Positions 50,715-59,282 of a stretch of 64,000 nt of DNA are shown in pieces (positions within the stretch are counted from its first letter, which is position 1; every line of letters starts with the position of its first letter). This DNA comes from Candidatus Dechloromonas phosphoritropha (GTDB lineage Bacteria; Pseudomonadota; Gammaproteobacteria; Burkholderiales; Rhodocyclaceae): NCBI GenBank assembly GCA_016722705.1, contig JADKGN010000001.1:992001-1056000 (forward strand), written 5' to 3'. A program made the translations under genes and the position numbers. The notes beneath the pieces are model-generated. The model had not been told where the DNA came from and searched no databases. It worked only from the letters and a program-made list of their open reading frames with translations.

Positions 50715-50752
50715 GCCGTGAACTGCCCGAACGGATAAGGTGCTGTGGGACA

Positions 50753-51076
50753 ATGTCACGCATGGATACTAATATTGCAACGGACGGTGGCGCGGCCATC
50801 TCATGTGCCTCCTGCGCAGCCTGCTGCTGCCGGCTGGAAGTCCTGCTGGCCGGCGAAGACAACGTCCCGGCGCGCTTCGTGGTCGAGGATCGATGGGGCG
50901 GCTCGGTAATGCGCCGCCTTGCCGATGGCTGGTGTGCCGCCGTCGACCGCAACACCATGCGCTGCGTCATCTACGAACGCCGCCCGGATGTCTGTCGTGA
51001 GTACCGGATGGGGGATGCTGACTGTATCGTCGAACGGCGCCTGTTCTTCGCCCAAGATACGGATGATCACGCTTGA
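50753..51076 (+). CDS. YkgJ-family cysteine cluster protein
   Basis: A 107-residue protein with the Zn/Fe-binding cysteine cluster CASCAACCCRLEVLL, then CVIYERRPDVCREYRMGDADC, matching the YkgJ (CxxCxxCC...RPxxCR) pattern. Suggested to hold a metal centre; enzyme activity unknown. Its start at 50753 (ATG) lies just after the IS4 target copy, so its promoter may be affected by that insertion. Confidence 0.85.
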   Translation: MSRMDTNIATDGGAAISCASCAACCCRLEVLLAGEDNVPARFVVEDRWGGSVMRRLADGWCAAVDRNTMRCVIYERRPDVCREYRMGDADCIVERRLFFAQDTDDHA

Positions 51077-51327
51077 AGCCGGACGGCCACGCTCCTGAAA
51101 GATCAAACGACGCATTTTTCTTGCGCTCGATGCCTCCTGCCATGCTGGCACGGAGCGGGGTACGGCGATTCGGATAGTCGGCCCGCAAAGCCCGGTACGG
51201 CCGCCTTGTGATGGTCTTGGAGTGTGCGACAGGAGCGGCAGGCCAGCCACCTGAGAGAATTGTCAGCACTTGGAGAGTGGCGCGTCAGTTGGCATTAAAG
51301 CCGCGCCGACCTTCTTTCGATGGGCGG
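51077..51327. other. Intergenic region, no gene seen
   Basis: A 251-bp stretch between the YkgJ gene and the IS30 element. No supported frame, tRNA or repeat was found. Confidence 0.4.
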
Positions 51328-52395
51328 ATTCAACTCTGAAATGCAACAGGGTAATGACGGGAGTGTAGCTGACTCATGAAGAGGTCGTGAGGTGTATTGT
51401 AGTCAAGGCATTTTCGAGGTCGGTGATTGAGACGGAGCCTGGCAAGTCCGATATTTTTTTCGGAGATGCCATCAAAGCTCATTTTCTTGGGGAAGAACTG
51501 CCGAATGAGGCCGTTCATATTCTCGTTGGCCCCGCGTTCCCAAGAAGCATAGGGGTGGGCGAAGTAGCAATCAGCCTGGAGTTGCTCGGCAAATCGCTGA
51601 TGCTGAGCAAACTCCTTCCCGTTATCCGTCGTCAGTGTGTGGACAGCGTTCGCGAAAGGCGTCAGCAGGGAAATCATCGCATCTGAGACAGCCTGTGTGG
51701 TCTTGGCTGGCACATGGGCGATGAGGGTGTAGCGAGAGATGCGTTCGTTGAGCGTGACCAGCGCCTGATGCTGGCCGGCACCGATCACCAAGTCAGCCTC
51801 CCAGTCGCCAAAGCGTTCACGGCAATTCGCGATGGCGGGGCGTAAGTCAATGGACACCTGATTGGGAATGGTTTCACGTCGTTCGCGGCCACCGTAGCGT
51901 TTTCGACGAGCCTTCTGGCAGCGCAATTTGCGATGTAAAGTGCCACCCGCTCGCTTGTCAGTATAGATGCACTTATGACTGACACTCGGTTTATCGTTGG
52001 TCTTCAGGTAACCCGATATGTGCTCAGGGCTCCAGGTTTCCGCCAACTGGGTCTCGACAAAAATCCATGTCAGATCTGCAATGCGCGGACCGTTCTCAGA
52101 GGCCCGCATGCGGGCCTCTGAGAACGCATGGGCCTGCTTTGGCCGATAACCACGCTAACCACGATTGCGTGTCATCTCACGGCTAATCGTCGATTTATGT
52201 CGATTCATCAACCGGGCTATGCTACTTCGGTCATGTTCTGCCTTGGCAAGGATGGCAATCTGGTAACGTTCGTTCCGGGTGAGCTGCGTGTAACTCATGT
52301 TGGGCAACTTTGACTTAGCGGTCGAGGGGCTCGGATGCTACTGCATCTCGCCCACCCAACCTGTTAAACATCAGAGTTGCACTTCGGTTTTGAAT
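51328..52395 (-). mobile_element. IS30-family element
   Basis: About 1.07 kb, bounded by ATTCAACTCTGAAATGCAAC at the left and, read inward from the right, ATTCAAAACCGAAGTGCAAC. It carries one transposase frame with a nonsense codon. It truncates the 3' part of an hsdR gene at 52396. Confidence 0.85.
51330..52298 (-). pseudogene. IS30 transposase with amber codon
   Basis: A 323-codon IS30 transposase. The N-terminal helix-turn-helix (MSYTQLTRNERYQIAILAKA, SSIARLMNRHKSTISREM) is followed by RNRG and then TAG, after which the frame continues through the core: FGDWEADLVIGAGQHQALV, HTLTTDNGKEFAQHQRFAEQ and HPYASWERGANENMNGLIRQ, the DDE triad. A single change such as CAG to TAG would restore it. 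The remainder from 51330 starts at an ATG near 52109. Confidence 0.85.
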
Positions 52396-53369
52396 CCGCG
52401 CCCGGGGAAAACGCGGTTGGCGCGGGCGATGGTCTGCATCAACGTGTGGTTGCGCATCGGCTTGTCGAGATATATCGTCGAGCAGCTCGGCGCATCAAAG
52501 CCAGTCAGCCACATGGCGCAGACGAAGACCAGGCGCAGCGGGTCTTCGGTGTCCTTGAACTTCTCTTCGAGGCCCGGCTGCGACTCGTTCATCCACCTGC
52601 GGTGCGGCGCGATGTCGAGGCCCCGCGCCTGCATCTGGGCGATTTCGTTCTGCCCCGGCGAGACGATCAGCGCCATGTCGGTCGTCGTCAGCACCGAAAG
52701 ACGCTGTTTCAGTTCGGCCATCCGCAAGTCGCGCCGCGCCTGCTCGGATGTCATGCCGCCGCCCGGTTGATAGTGCAGCTCGCCCAGTTCCTTCCGCACC
52801 CGTTCCGTTTCCACCGCCCAATACACCCTCACCTTGTCGTGCATCTTGAGCGCGGTGGCCTTGTCGATCGACACCACCAGCGCCTTGCCGACAAAGCCGC
52901 GACCGAGGAAGTGCCGCACGATGTCCTGCGCCACGGCTTCCAGCCGGTCGGCGCGGGTGATCAGGTGGTACTGGCGCGCCAACTCGCGTTCGAGTTTGCC
53001 CTCCTGCTCAGGGTCGAGTTCGGCGTCCTCGATCAGCCGGTAGATGTCCTCGTTGAGGTCCGGGTTGATGAGCTGCAATTCCGGCGTGCGGTTCTCGTAG
53101 AACAACGGCACGGTGGCGCCGTCTTCGATCGACTGCTGGAAGTCGTAAATCGACACGTAGTCGCCGAAGAGCTCCCTGGTGCGTTCCTCACCGGCGATCA
53201 GCGGCGTTCCGGTAAAGGCGAGGAACATCGCCTTGGGCAGGGCGGCGCGCATGTTGAGCGCCAGCGTGTCGTACTGGCTGCCGTGCGCCTCGTCAGTCAG
53301 CACAATGACGTCGGTGCGGTCACAGAGCAGCTCCGGCGTCTGGAATTTATGCACCAGCGTAAAGACATA
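52396..53369 (-). pseudogene. hsdR: Type I restriction subunit HsdR, central fragment
   Basis: About 324 codons of the helicase part of a type I restriction enzyme. Motif II is VLTDEAHGSQYDTLALNMR, motif III LAFTGTPLIAGEERTRELFG, and motifs V-VI are VFVCAMWLTGFDAPSCSTIY and MQTIARANRVFPGRG. The N-terminal nuclease part is cut off by the IS5 remnant at 53370 and the C-terminus by the IS30 end at 52395. No hsdS or hsdM is nearby, so it is a relic. Confidence 0.88.
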
Positions 53370-53806
53370 GGGAACCGCTGATCAATTCACCTAAAAATGC
53401 TGAGAAGTGAAGTCTTTTACGAAACTATCTGGCTGCAAGCCCGAAAAAAAATGATATCGCCCACTATTCGGAGCATTTCTGACCTTCAGGACGCAACTTG
53501 GCTGTCCGCGAATAACCAGCGGCGGGTGAGCACCAGATTTGCCATGGCAAACAGCGAGAACAGCTGCGCCGTATTCTTGACCAATCCCCTATAACGCGTC
53601 TGGCGATGTTTGAAGAGGTTCTTCACGACATGGAAGGGATGTTCAACCTTGGCCCCGATGCTGGCTTTGGTGTGTTCAAGTTGCGCAACCAACCGGCCCA
53701 GCTCCGTTCCTTCCAGAAGTTTGCGTTTGCACGGTTTCATGGCAACGTGCCATTCAACTTCGCTCCCCTGGCTTTCCTCGCGCTTCTCAACCCTCTGGTA
53801 GCCGCC
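53370..53806 (-). mobile_element. IS5-family remnant
   Basis: One end is intact, with GGAACCGCTGATCAATTC at 53371; the other is missing, and sequence changes at about 53806. It interrupted hsdR at 53370. Encodes the C-terminal end of a transposase only. Confidence 0.75.
53486..53806 (-). pseudogene. IS5 transposase C-terminal fragment
   Basis: The last 106 codons: GYQRVEKREESQGSEVEWHV, then KASIGAKVEHPFHVVKNLFK and RYRGLVKNTAQLFSLFAMAN, ending RRWLFADSQ. The EHPFHVVKxLF and RYRGLxKN motifs are diagnostic of IS5 transposases, with the catalytic Glu in the HPF region. The catalytic Asp part is lost. Confidence 0.85.
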
Positions 53807-53808
53807 GA

Positions 53809-53895
53809 ATGCAAAATCTATTCAGTGGCAATACGTTCTGGGAAGACTACATCGTGAACAACGACGACAGTGAGTACGGATTCAATCTTGAGTAA
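53809..53895 (+). pseudogene. Unidentified C-terminal protein fragment
   Basis: A 28-residue frame reading NLFSGNTFWEDYIVNNDDSE to a TAA at 53893-53895, followed by a good terminator. It looks like the end of a longer gene cut off by the IS5 remnant; no family was recognised. Codon usage is less GC-rich than the neighbours. Confidence 0.4.
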
Positions 53896-53923
53896 CCATC
53901 GCCATCCCGCCTAACTCCGCACA

Positions 53924-53945
53924 ACTGCCCTCGGGCGGTTTTTTG
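53924..53945 (+). terminator. Rho-independent terminator
   Basis: ACTGCCC-TC-GGGCGGT followed by TTTTT forms a short strong stem with a T run. It follows the fragment ending at 53895. Confidence 0.8.
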
Positions 53946-53980
53946 CTTTCTAGACCCCCAATTTTCTCGTTTTTGTTGTG

Positions 53981-54023
53981 CCCGTACACAAGCCCGTACA
54001 TGGCGGTGGCGGACGCCCGTACA
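53981..54023 (+). repeat. Triple CCCGTACA direct repeat
   Basis: CCCGTACA occurs at 53981-53988, 53993-54000 and 54016-54023, at starts 12 and 23 bases apart. It precedes the prophage genes and resembles the short direct repeats bound by a phage integrase or excisionase. Function inferred. Confidence 0.4.
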
Positions 54024-54044
54024 CCACGAATCCGACACTGATCT

Positions 54045-55551
54045 GAATGGCACTTACTTAAGCTTTTTGGGATGTCCATTTTTCATGACGATAGCTTTGG
54101 CGAGATTACGTGGTTTGGTGAGCATTGGATAGGGTTTAGGTCGTCGTTTGACGGCGCGAGGCTCGATCCGGCCCGGTCGGTTACCGACCTGTTGTTGGGC
54201 GATTAAAACGAATAGTTCGCTGTGTATGTTGTGATGGCTGCGGCTCGCAAAGGGTGCCCAGGCGAGCCAGATTTGCACGGTATGCTTGAAGCTCAGTTGG
54301 CGCGGCAATCTGTGGGAGAGCATTGCAGCCTGAGCCATCATTAACCGAATCAGATTGTAGGCGAGGAGATAGACCCAGATTTCCTTGATCGCCATCGCAG
54401 GCGTCAGGCAACTCAGTCGTTCCATGCCGAGCGTGGTCTTGATGTTGCGCAGATCGAGTTCAACGTGCCAGCGATCCCGATAGAGCGATTTCAAGGCAGT
54501 CTTGTCGGTTTGTTTTGGGCAAAGCAATGTCGTCACCCGTGTCTTGCCGCCGACCCGAAGCTCGCGTACGGTCAGACTCTCGGGGGCCTGATCGTAGTCG
54601 GCCTGAGGCATCCAGTCGGGTTTGCTGGCGGGTTTTGGCAGCACGATCAGATGATCGCACTGCCCCAACTGCCGACCTCGGCAAAAATCGGTGGTGCGTT
54701 GCCGCGCGCCATTTTGTTCAAACACCGCATCAATGCACCGCTCGCGTAATGAGCAGAGGAGAAAATAGGTGGCGTAGAAGGCGTCGCCCAACAGTAAATC
54801 ACCCTGCTCCAGGGAATCGAATATCGAACGCAGCAACGACTGCTCATCGCTGCCCTTGCCCCGACAGGAGCCGGTCGTGGCATTGAGTACCGCCCCGCTA
54901 CCCAAACAAACGAGCCCAACGATCCGGCACTGCGGGAAACCCAGTCCCGGCTTCTGGCTCGTCGGTTGCGGGACGACCTGATTGTCTGAGGTGTCGGGCA
55001 TTACGACGGTCGTCCCGTCCACCAGACGGACGGGACGACCCCGCCAATGCCAAGCTGTCGGCGCCTGCGTGGCGACTCTTTGCCCCACGTGGCACGCCAG
55101 TGTACTGAGCATCTTCAAAGGCAAGCGCTTTCGCGCCCGGCAATAGGCGCCCGTGTGGGTGCTGCCCGGCACCAGGCCGCCAACCAGGCATTTGACCGCA
55201 CGGTCATTGACTGCCTTCTGGCAGGAACGATCGGTGCTCAGCGCTTGGGCCAGAAACATCGACAACGTCTCCGTCGGGGGATATTGCCTTTCTCGGTGGG
55301 GCGGCAGTTCAGATTCCACGGCATCGAACAATTCCGGCCCCATCAACAGGTTGAAAAACGCATAGGCGTCGCTCTGGGCAGCGTGGGCCTTGACCGTTCG
55401 GTGTTGCTGTGCGCGTGTACTGCGGATAGGATGCATTTGGGCTGGCTCATCGTGGGCGGGTTGGGTGTTTGGCGACGCCAACTTATCACGCGTCGATCCA
55501 GCCTGTTTCATCATTTGCATCAAAGAGTTGAATGTTAAGTAAGTGCCATTC
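54045..55551 (-). mobile_element. IS4-family element (group A, copy 2)
   Basis: A 1,507-bp relative of the 6.2-kb element, with the ends GAATGGCACTTACTTAAG and, on the right, GTTAAGTAAGTGCCATTC. The protein differs at many positions, so the two copies diverged before arriving here. Confidence 0.93.
54054..55520 (-). CDS. IS4-family transposase (group A)
   Basis: A 488-residue DDE transposase, intact. Catalytic parts: LVDGTTVVMPDTSDNQ, GDAFYATYFLLCSLRERC and YRDRWHVELDLRNIKTTLGM. The start ATG at 55520 (MQMMKQAGSTRDK) falls inside the element, unlike a longer open frame that begins outside it. Compare the 6.2-kb copy, whose corresponding start is destroyed. Confidence 0.92.
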   Translation of the reverse strand: MQMMKQAGSTRDKLASPNTQPAHDEPAQMHPIRSTRAQQHRTVKAHAAQSDAYAFFNLLMGPELFDAVESELPPHRERQYPPTETLSMFLAQALSTDRSCQKAVNDRAVKCLVGGLVPGSTHTGAYCRARKRLPLKMLSTLACHVGQRVATQAPTAWHWRGRPVRLVDGTTVVMPDTSDNQVVPQPTSQKPGLGFPQCRIVGLVCLGSGAVLNATTGSCRGKGSDEQSLLRSIFDSLEQGDLLLGDAFYATYFLLCSLRERCIDAVFEQNGARQRTTDFCRGRQLGQCDHLIVLPKPASKPDWMPQADYDQAPESLTVRELRVGGKTRVTTLLCPKQTDKTALKSLYRDRWHVELDLRNIKTTLGMERLSCLTPAMAIKEIWVYLLAYNLIRLMMAQAAMLSHRLPRQLSFKHTVQIWLAWAPFASRSHHNIHSELFVLIAQQQVGNRPGRIEPRAVKRRPKPYPMLTKPRNLAKAIVMKNGHPKKLK

Positions 55552-55595
55552 GACACTGATCTCACGTTTTCGCAATCACCCGAAGGGAGATAAAC

Positions 55596-55808
55596 GTGAG
55601 TATCAAACACCTCAACCAACGCCATTTGGCCGACCGTTGGGACGTCAGCGAAGCCACACTGGAACGTTGGCGGACCGAGGGAATCGGACCCGTATTTTTG
55701 AAACTGCAAGGGCGCGTGCTGTATCGCTTCGAAGACGTCGAATCCTTTGAGGCCGACAGCTTGCGCAAGAGCACCTCTGAACGCGTCGTGGTCGGAGGTG
55801 CAGCATGA
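55596..55808 (+). CDS. Excisionase/AlpA-like HTH protein
   Basis: A 70-codon helix-turn-helix protein: NQRHLADRWDVSEATLERWR, then GPVFLKLQGRVLYRFEDVES, the HTH_17 MerR-like/excisionase fold. The GTG at 55596 has GGGAGAT upstream. It overlaps the next gene by four bases (ATGA). Probably the prophage Xis or an AlpA-type regulator; no integrase is visible, having been lost or lying elsewhere. Confidence 0.75.
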   Translation: MSIKHLNQRHLADRWDVSEATLERWRTEGIGPVFLKLQGRVLYRFEDVESFEADSLRKSTSERVVVGGAA

Positions 55809-55841
55809 GCCGCACAATTCCCGACCAAATTCTCGCCACTC

Positions 55842-57280
55842 GGCAGTGCAACTTTTTTTCTGTAAAAGTTCTCAGGCGATTCCATCGGGATGGGCTCAGT
55901 CTTTGAGGTTGAGATAGATTTTCCCGGTCATCCACTCCTCATCGCATTCGGCGAGGAGCGCTGAGACGAGGCGGAGGCAGGAAGCGGTGTTGGGGAAGAT
56001 GGAAGCCACCCGGGTACGGCGTTTGATCTCGCGGTTAATGCGTTCGAGGCCGTTGGTCGTGCGCAACCGGACGCGTTGGGCCACTGGCCAATTAAAGACA
56101 GCGAACCCCTCGGGCAGATTCTCCTCGGCCCACTGGGCCAGTTTGGGCGCCTCGGTCCGCCAGGCCTCGATCGCCTGACGCAAGAGGCGCTCCGCTTCGG
56201 TTTTGTCCGGTGCATTGAAGATCGCCCGAATCCGCTGCGCCACCGGTTTGCGCTGATCAAGGCGGGTGACATACGACTGCGCGTTCTGTTGCAGGTGGAA
56301 CTGGCAACGTTGCCAGGGTACGCTGGGCAAGGTGGCGCGGCGTGCCGCATTGAGACCGGCATGCGCATCGGCGACGATCATCTTGACGCCCTTGAGTCCC
56401 CGCCGCACCAGGCTGTCGAGGAAGGCCCGCCAATGCACCTCCGCCTCGGACAAGGCGACCGAGACGCCCAGCACCCGGCGATGACCGCTGTGCGTGATGC
56501 CGACCGCCACCAGCACGGCACAGTCGACCAGCTGCCCGCCCTCGCGCACCCGCTCGTCCCCCAAGAGGACTTCCTTCGGGGCGTACCGCGCATCGAGAAA
56601 GACATAAGGCGTTTCATCGAGCGGTCGCTCACGCCAGACGGCCAACCCGGCATCCAGTTGTTCGGCGGCACGACTCACCTGCGTCGACGAAATCGACACC
56701 TCTGGCCCAAGCAAGGCTTGCAGGACGGTGATCACCTTGCGTGTGGAAACCCCCTGTACATACATTTCGGCCAAGGCGATATTGAGCGCCTGCTCGGTCC
56801 GCGACCCTTTCTCCAGGGCGCTGGGGTAGAAGCCGCCGCCGCGCACCTGTGGCACCTCGAAGGTTAGTTCGCCAACCCGGGTCATCATCGTTTTGGGCTT
56901 GAAGCCGTTGGCGTAATCAGAGCGCTCGACGGTACGTTCATGGGGCTGGGCATTGAGAAAAAGTTTGCGCTCAATCCGGCTGGCCTCGTTGACCAGAATG
57001 CGCAGTGCTTCGCCGGCGCCATCCAGACCGTTGTTTAGCAGCACCGCAAAACGGGCATCCAGAGGGTGATGTTCTACGCGTTGTGCCATGCTGTCGATTC
57101 TTTCGTGGGAATGGGTAAGAATGCCCCGAAGAAATCGCCTGCGGGAGTAGCCGGTCAATGTTTCGCCGCGTGGCTGTGCCGTCCTCCGCGACTCGGGCGC
57201 TACGCACCCTTGTCGCTCCGGCCAGCACAGCCACGCAAAACCAACAGGAAAAGAATTTACAGAACGGATGTTGCACTAAC
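55842..57280 (-). mobile_element. IS256-family element
   Basis: A 1,439-bp element with ends containing AGTGCAAC and TTCTGTAAA in inverted positions. The 8-bp direct repeat CGCCACTC flanks it at 55834-55841 and 57281-57288, the usual size for IS256. It interrupts a small prophage gene. Confidence 0.88.
55896..57089 (-). CDS. IS256-family (Mutator) transposase
   Basis: A 397-residue Mutator-type transposase: FLDARYAPKEVLLGDERVRE with the first Asp, then GLKGVKMIVADAHAGLNAAR, VPWQRCQFHLQQNAQSYV and RLRTTNGLERINREIKRRTR with the Glu. The ATG at 57089 is the usual start MAQRVEHHP. Intact; the element appears able to move. Confidence 0.93.
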   Translation of the reverse strand: MAQRVEHHPLDARFAVLLNNGLDGAGEALRILVNEASRIERKLFLNAQPHERTVERSDYANGFKPKTMMTRVGELTFEVPQVRGGGFYPSALEKGSRTEQALNIALAEMYVQGVSTRKVITVLQALLGPEVSISSTQVSRAAEQLDAGLAVWRERPLDETPYVFLDARYAPKEVLLGDERVREGGQLVDCAVLVAVGITHSGHRRVLGVSVALSEAEVHWRAFLDSLVRRGLKGVKMIVADAHAGLNAARRATLPSVPWQRCQFHLQQNAQSYVTRLDQRKPVAQRIRAIFNAPDKTEAERLLRQAIEAWRTEAPKLAQWAEENLPEGFAVFNWPVAQRVRLRTTNGLERINREIKRRTRVASIFPNTASCLRLVSALLAECDEEWMTGKIYLNLKD

Positions 57281-57727
57281 CGCCACTCCGGTTAGTGAGC
57301 TTGCCAACTTGGCCAGTAATTCACTGTTTCAGGTCAAGAACGATGCGGCAGAGCTACTGACTGTATCCAAGGCACTCGTCGAGCACATCGACCGTGCTCT
57401 GGACCTGAAGTACGTAGATCGCGCGCATCAATTACGCCTGGCAGCACATAAGGACACCGGCGTCGTCCATTTCGATGACGGCAATGTACGCGTCACCGCT
57501 GATCTGCCCAAGAAAGTCGAGTGGGACCAGAAGCTACTGGCCGAACTCATCGCACGTATTGCTGCAGCCGGTGACAACCCGGCCGAGTTCATCGAGACGT
57601 CCTACCGGGTCAGCGAAACCAATTACCAAGCCTGGCAGGAATCCCTGCGTTCCCAATTCACCCCCGCGCGCACCGTCAAGGTTGGCAAAGCCAGCTATCG
57701 CCTCGCGCTGCTTTCGGAGTAATCACC

Positions 57728-58012
57728 ATGCTGAAATCCCTTATTGAATCGCTGCGCAAGAAGTCCGTTTTTCTGTCCGAACTTCCGGCCACTGTCAGGG
57801 TGCCGGGGCACGGCGGTAAGCCAACGATCGATGGTCTTCAGATTGAAGATGCCAGCGTCGACGATATTGCGTTTGCCATCCAAGGTCTGGAATACGAATC
57901 GGCCAACATCGGTGGGCAACTTCACGCACTGAGAAAGTTGCATGACCTGGCCCGTAACCGGGGCGTACTCGGTACCGACAAGGTAGCCGAGATCTTTGGC
58001 ACGGAGGTCTGA
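57728..58012 (+). CDS. Prophage hypothetical protein
   Basis: A 94-residue protein five bases after the split gene. It reads MLKSLIESLRKKSVFLSELP, then GGKPTIDGLQIEDASVDDIA and LARNRGVLGTDKVAEIFG. I do not recognise a family; similar proteins sit next to the previous gene in phage early regions. No membrane segment. Probably co-transcribed with its neighbours. Confidence 0.6.
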   Translation: MLKSLIESLRKKSVFLSELPATVRVPGHGGKPTIDGLQIEDASVDDIAFAIQGLEYESANIGGQLHALRKLHDLARNRGVLGTDKVAEIFGTEV

Positions 58013-58013
58013 G

Positions 58014-58280
58014 ATGCCCTTTCCGATCATTACCGCCGATCAGCGCCTCGCAGAAAACCGCCGTTCCTCGGGCGTCATCCTCGGACCCGCCGGTGTCGGG
58101 AAGACCAAGAATGTCGTCAAGTCTGCGATCCAGCCCGACAGCAAGGAGTACGCGGCATTGATTGGTGCCGTCAGTCGCGCACTTGTTCCCACCGGCGGAT
58201 TCAGCAGCAGTGCGCCGGCGGCACACGCTGCACCGGCTGCCGCTCCTTCTGTATCTACGCGGCCCACTTGGGCGCAATAA
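58014..58280 (+). pseudogene. Phage AAA-type ATPase N-terminus fused to another tail
   Basis: The first 31 residues, MPFPIITADQRLAENRRSSG then GVILGPAGVGKT, match Sak4-like phage ATPases with a Walker A motif (GPAGVGKT). The expected continuation SLLWTL is absent; from residue 32 an unrelated alanine-rich tail follows (KNVVKSAIQPDSKEYAALIG). An internal deletion has fused two genes in frame. It starts two bases after the previous stop. Confidence 0.5.
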
Positions 58281-58292
58281 GGAGAAACAGCT

Positions 58293-58510
58293 ATGATTCT
58301 CCGACCGCGCCAACGCGAGTTCGTCACGCGCTGTGTCGGGGCGCTCAAGACCCACGGCAATACGCTGGGCGCCGCCCCGACCGGTGCTGGCAAGACCATC
58401 TGCCTCTCAGGCACGGCGGGCGAGTTTCTCGCCCATCCCGATGCCAAGGCCTGTGTGCTCGCCCACCGTGACGAACTCACCGCGCAGAACCTGAGCAAGT
58501 TCTCGCGGGT
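58293..58510 (+). pseudogene. DEAD/DEAH helicase N-terminal fragment
   Basis: About 72 codons: LRPRQREFVTRCVGALKTHG, then Walker A GAAPTGAGKTICLSG and ACVLAHRDELTAQN. A superfamily 2 helicase of phage type. The sequence leaves the gene at about 58510 and becomes portal coding in another frame, so the rest was deleted. Confidence 0.75.
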
Positions 58511-59282
58511 AGCCTGGCGGTCGCCCTGCAACTGCAAGTGCTCGAACCTGAGCATCTACCCGTCACGATGAACACCACGGCAGAAAACGGCAACGTAATT
58601 CGTGCCGGCATCGAGTTCGATCGGCTGGGTCGGCGGGTGGCCTACCACCTGTATCGGGCGCATCCGGAGGATGGCGCACTGGCTCCGATGTCCGGCAACG
58701 GGGGTATCGAAACGGTTCGCATCGATGCGTCGGAAATCCTGCACCTGTTCCGGCCGTTGCGTCCAGGACAGATTCGGGGTGAGCCCTGGTTGGCACGGGC
58801 GCTGGTGAAACTGAACGAACTAGACCAGTAGAATGATGCCGAACTGGTGCGCAAGAAAACAGCCGCCATGTTTGCCGGCTTCATCACCCGGCTCGCGCCA
58901 GAAGATAACCTGACGGGCGAAGGCGTTTCGGACGCCAATGGAGTGGCCTTTACCGGCCTCGAACCCGGCACGCTGCAAACCTTGGAGCCCGGTGAGGACG
59001 TGAAGTTCTCGCAACCCGCCGATGTTGGCGCAAGTTACGCCGAGTTCCTGCGCATGCAGTTCCGCGCTGTCGCCGCCGCCATGGGCGTGACCTACGAGCA
59101 ACTAACCGGGGATCTCACCCAGGTCAATTACTCGTCGATCCGGGCCGGCTTACCGGAGTTTCGCCGTCGTTGCGAAGCCTTGCAGCATGGTGTCATCGTT
59201 CATCAGTTGTGCCGGCCAATCTGGCAAGCCTTCATCGAGCAGGCCGTGCTGGAAGGCGCGCTGTCTCTGCCTGGCTATGCCC

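Larger units (their letters stand above)
49313..50724. repeat. 10-bp target duplication of IS4 group B copy 1
   Basis: GCCGTGAACT is present at 49313-49322 and again at 50715-50724, bracketing the IS4 element. It marks a clean insertion; the sequence on either side is non-coding. The 223 bp from 49100 to 49322 show no gene. Confidence 0.9.
54034..55562. repeat. 11-bp target duplication of IS4 group A copy 2
   Basis: GACACTGATCT at 54034-54044 is repeated at 55552-55562, directly flanking the element. Clean insertion in the prophage leader region. Confidence 0.93.
55805..57722 (+). pseudogene. Prophage early gene split by IS256
   Basis: The ATG at 55805 begins MSRTIPDQILAT; the frame is cut at codon 12 by IS256 and resumes after it as PVSELANLASNSLF, ending in SYRLALLSE at 57722. 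Removing the element and one 8-bp target copy gives a continuous 157-codon frame. The product contains VHFDDGNVRVTADLPKKVEW, and FIETSYRVSETNYQAWQES. Family unknown to me; seen in phage and integrative element early regions. Confidence 0.75.

Noticed and set aside
52299..52327. TTGACTTAGCGGTC upstream of the IS30 gene resembles the IS4 group B end
   Set aside because: A 14-base match with no IS4 sequence beyond it and no second end; chance or a trace too short to call.
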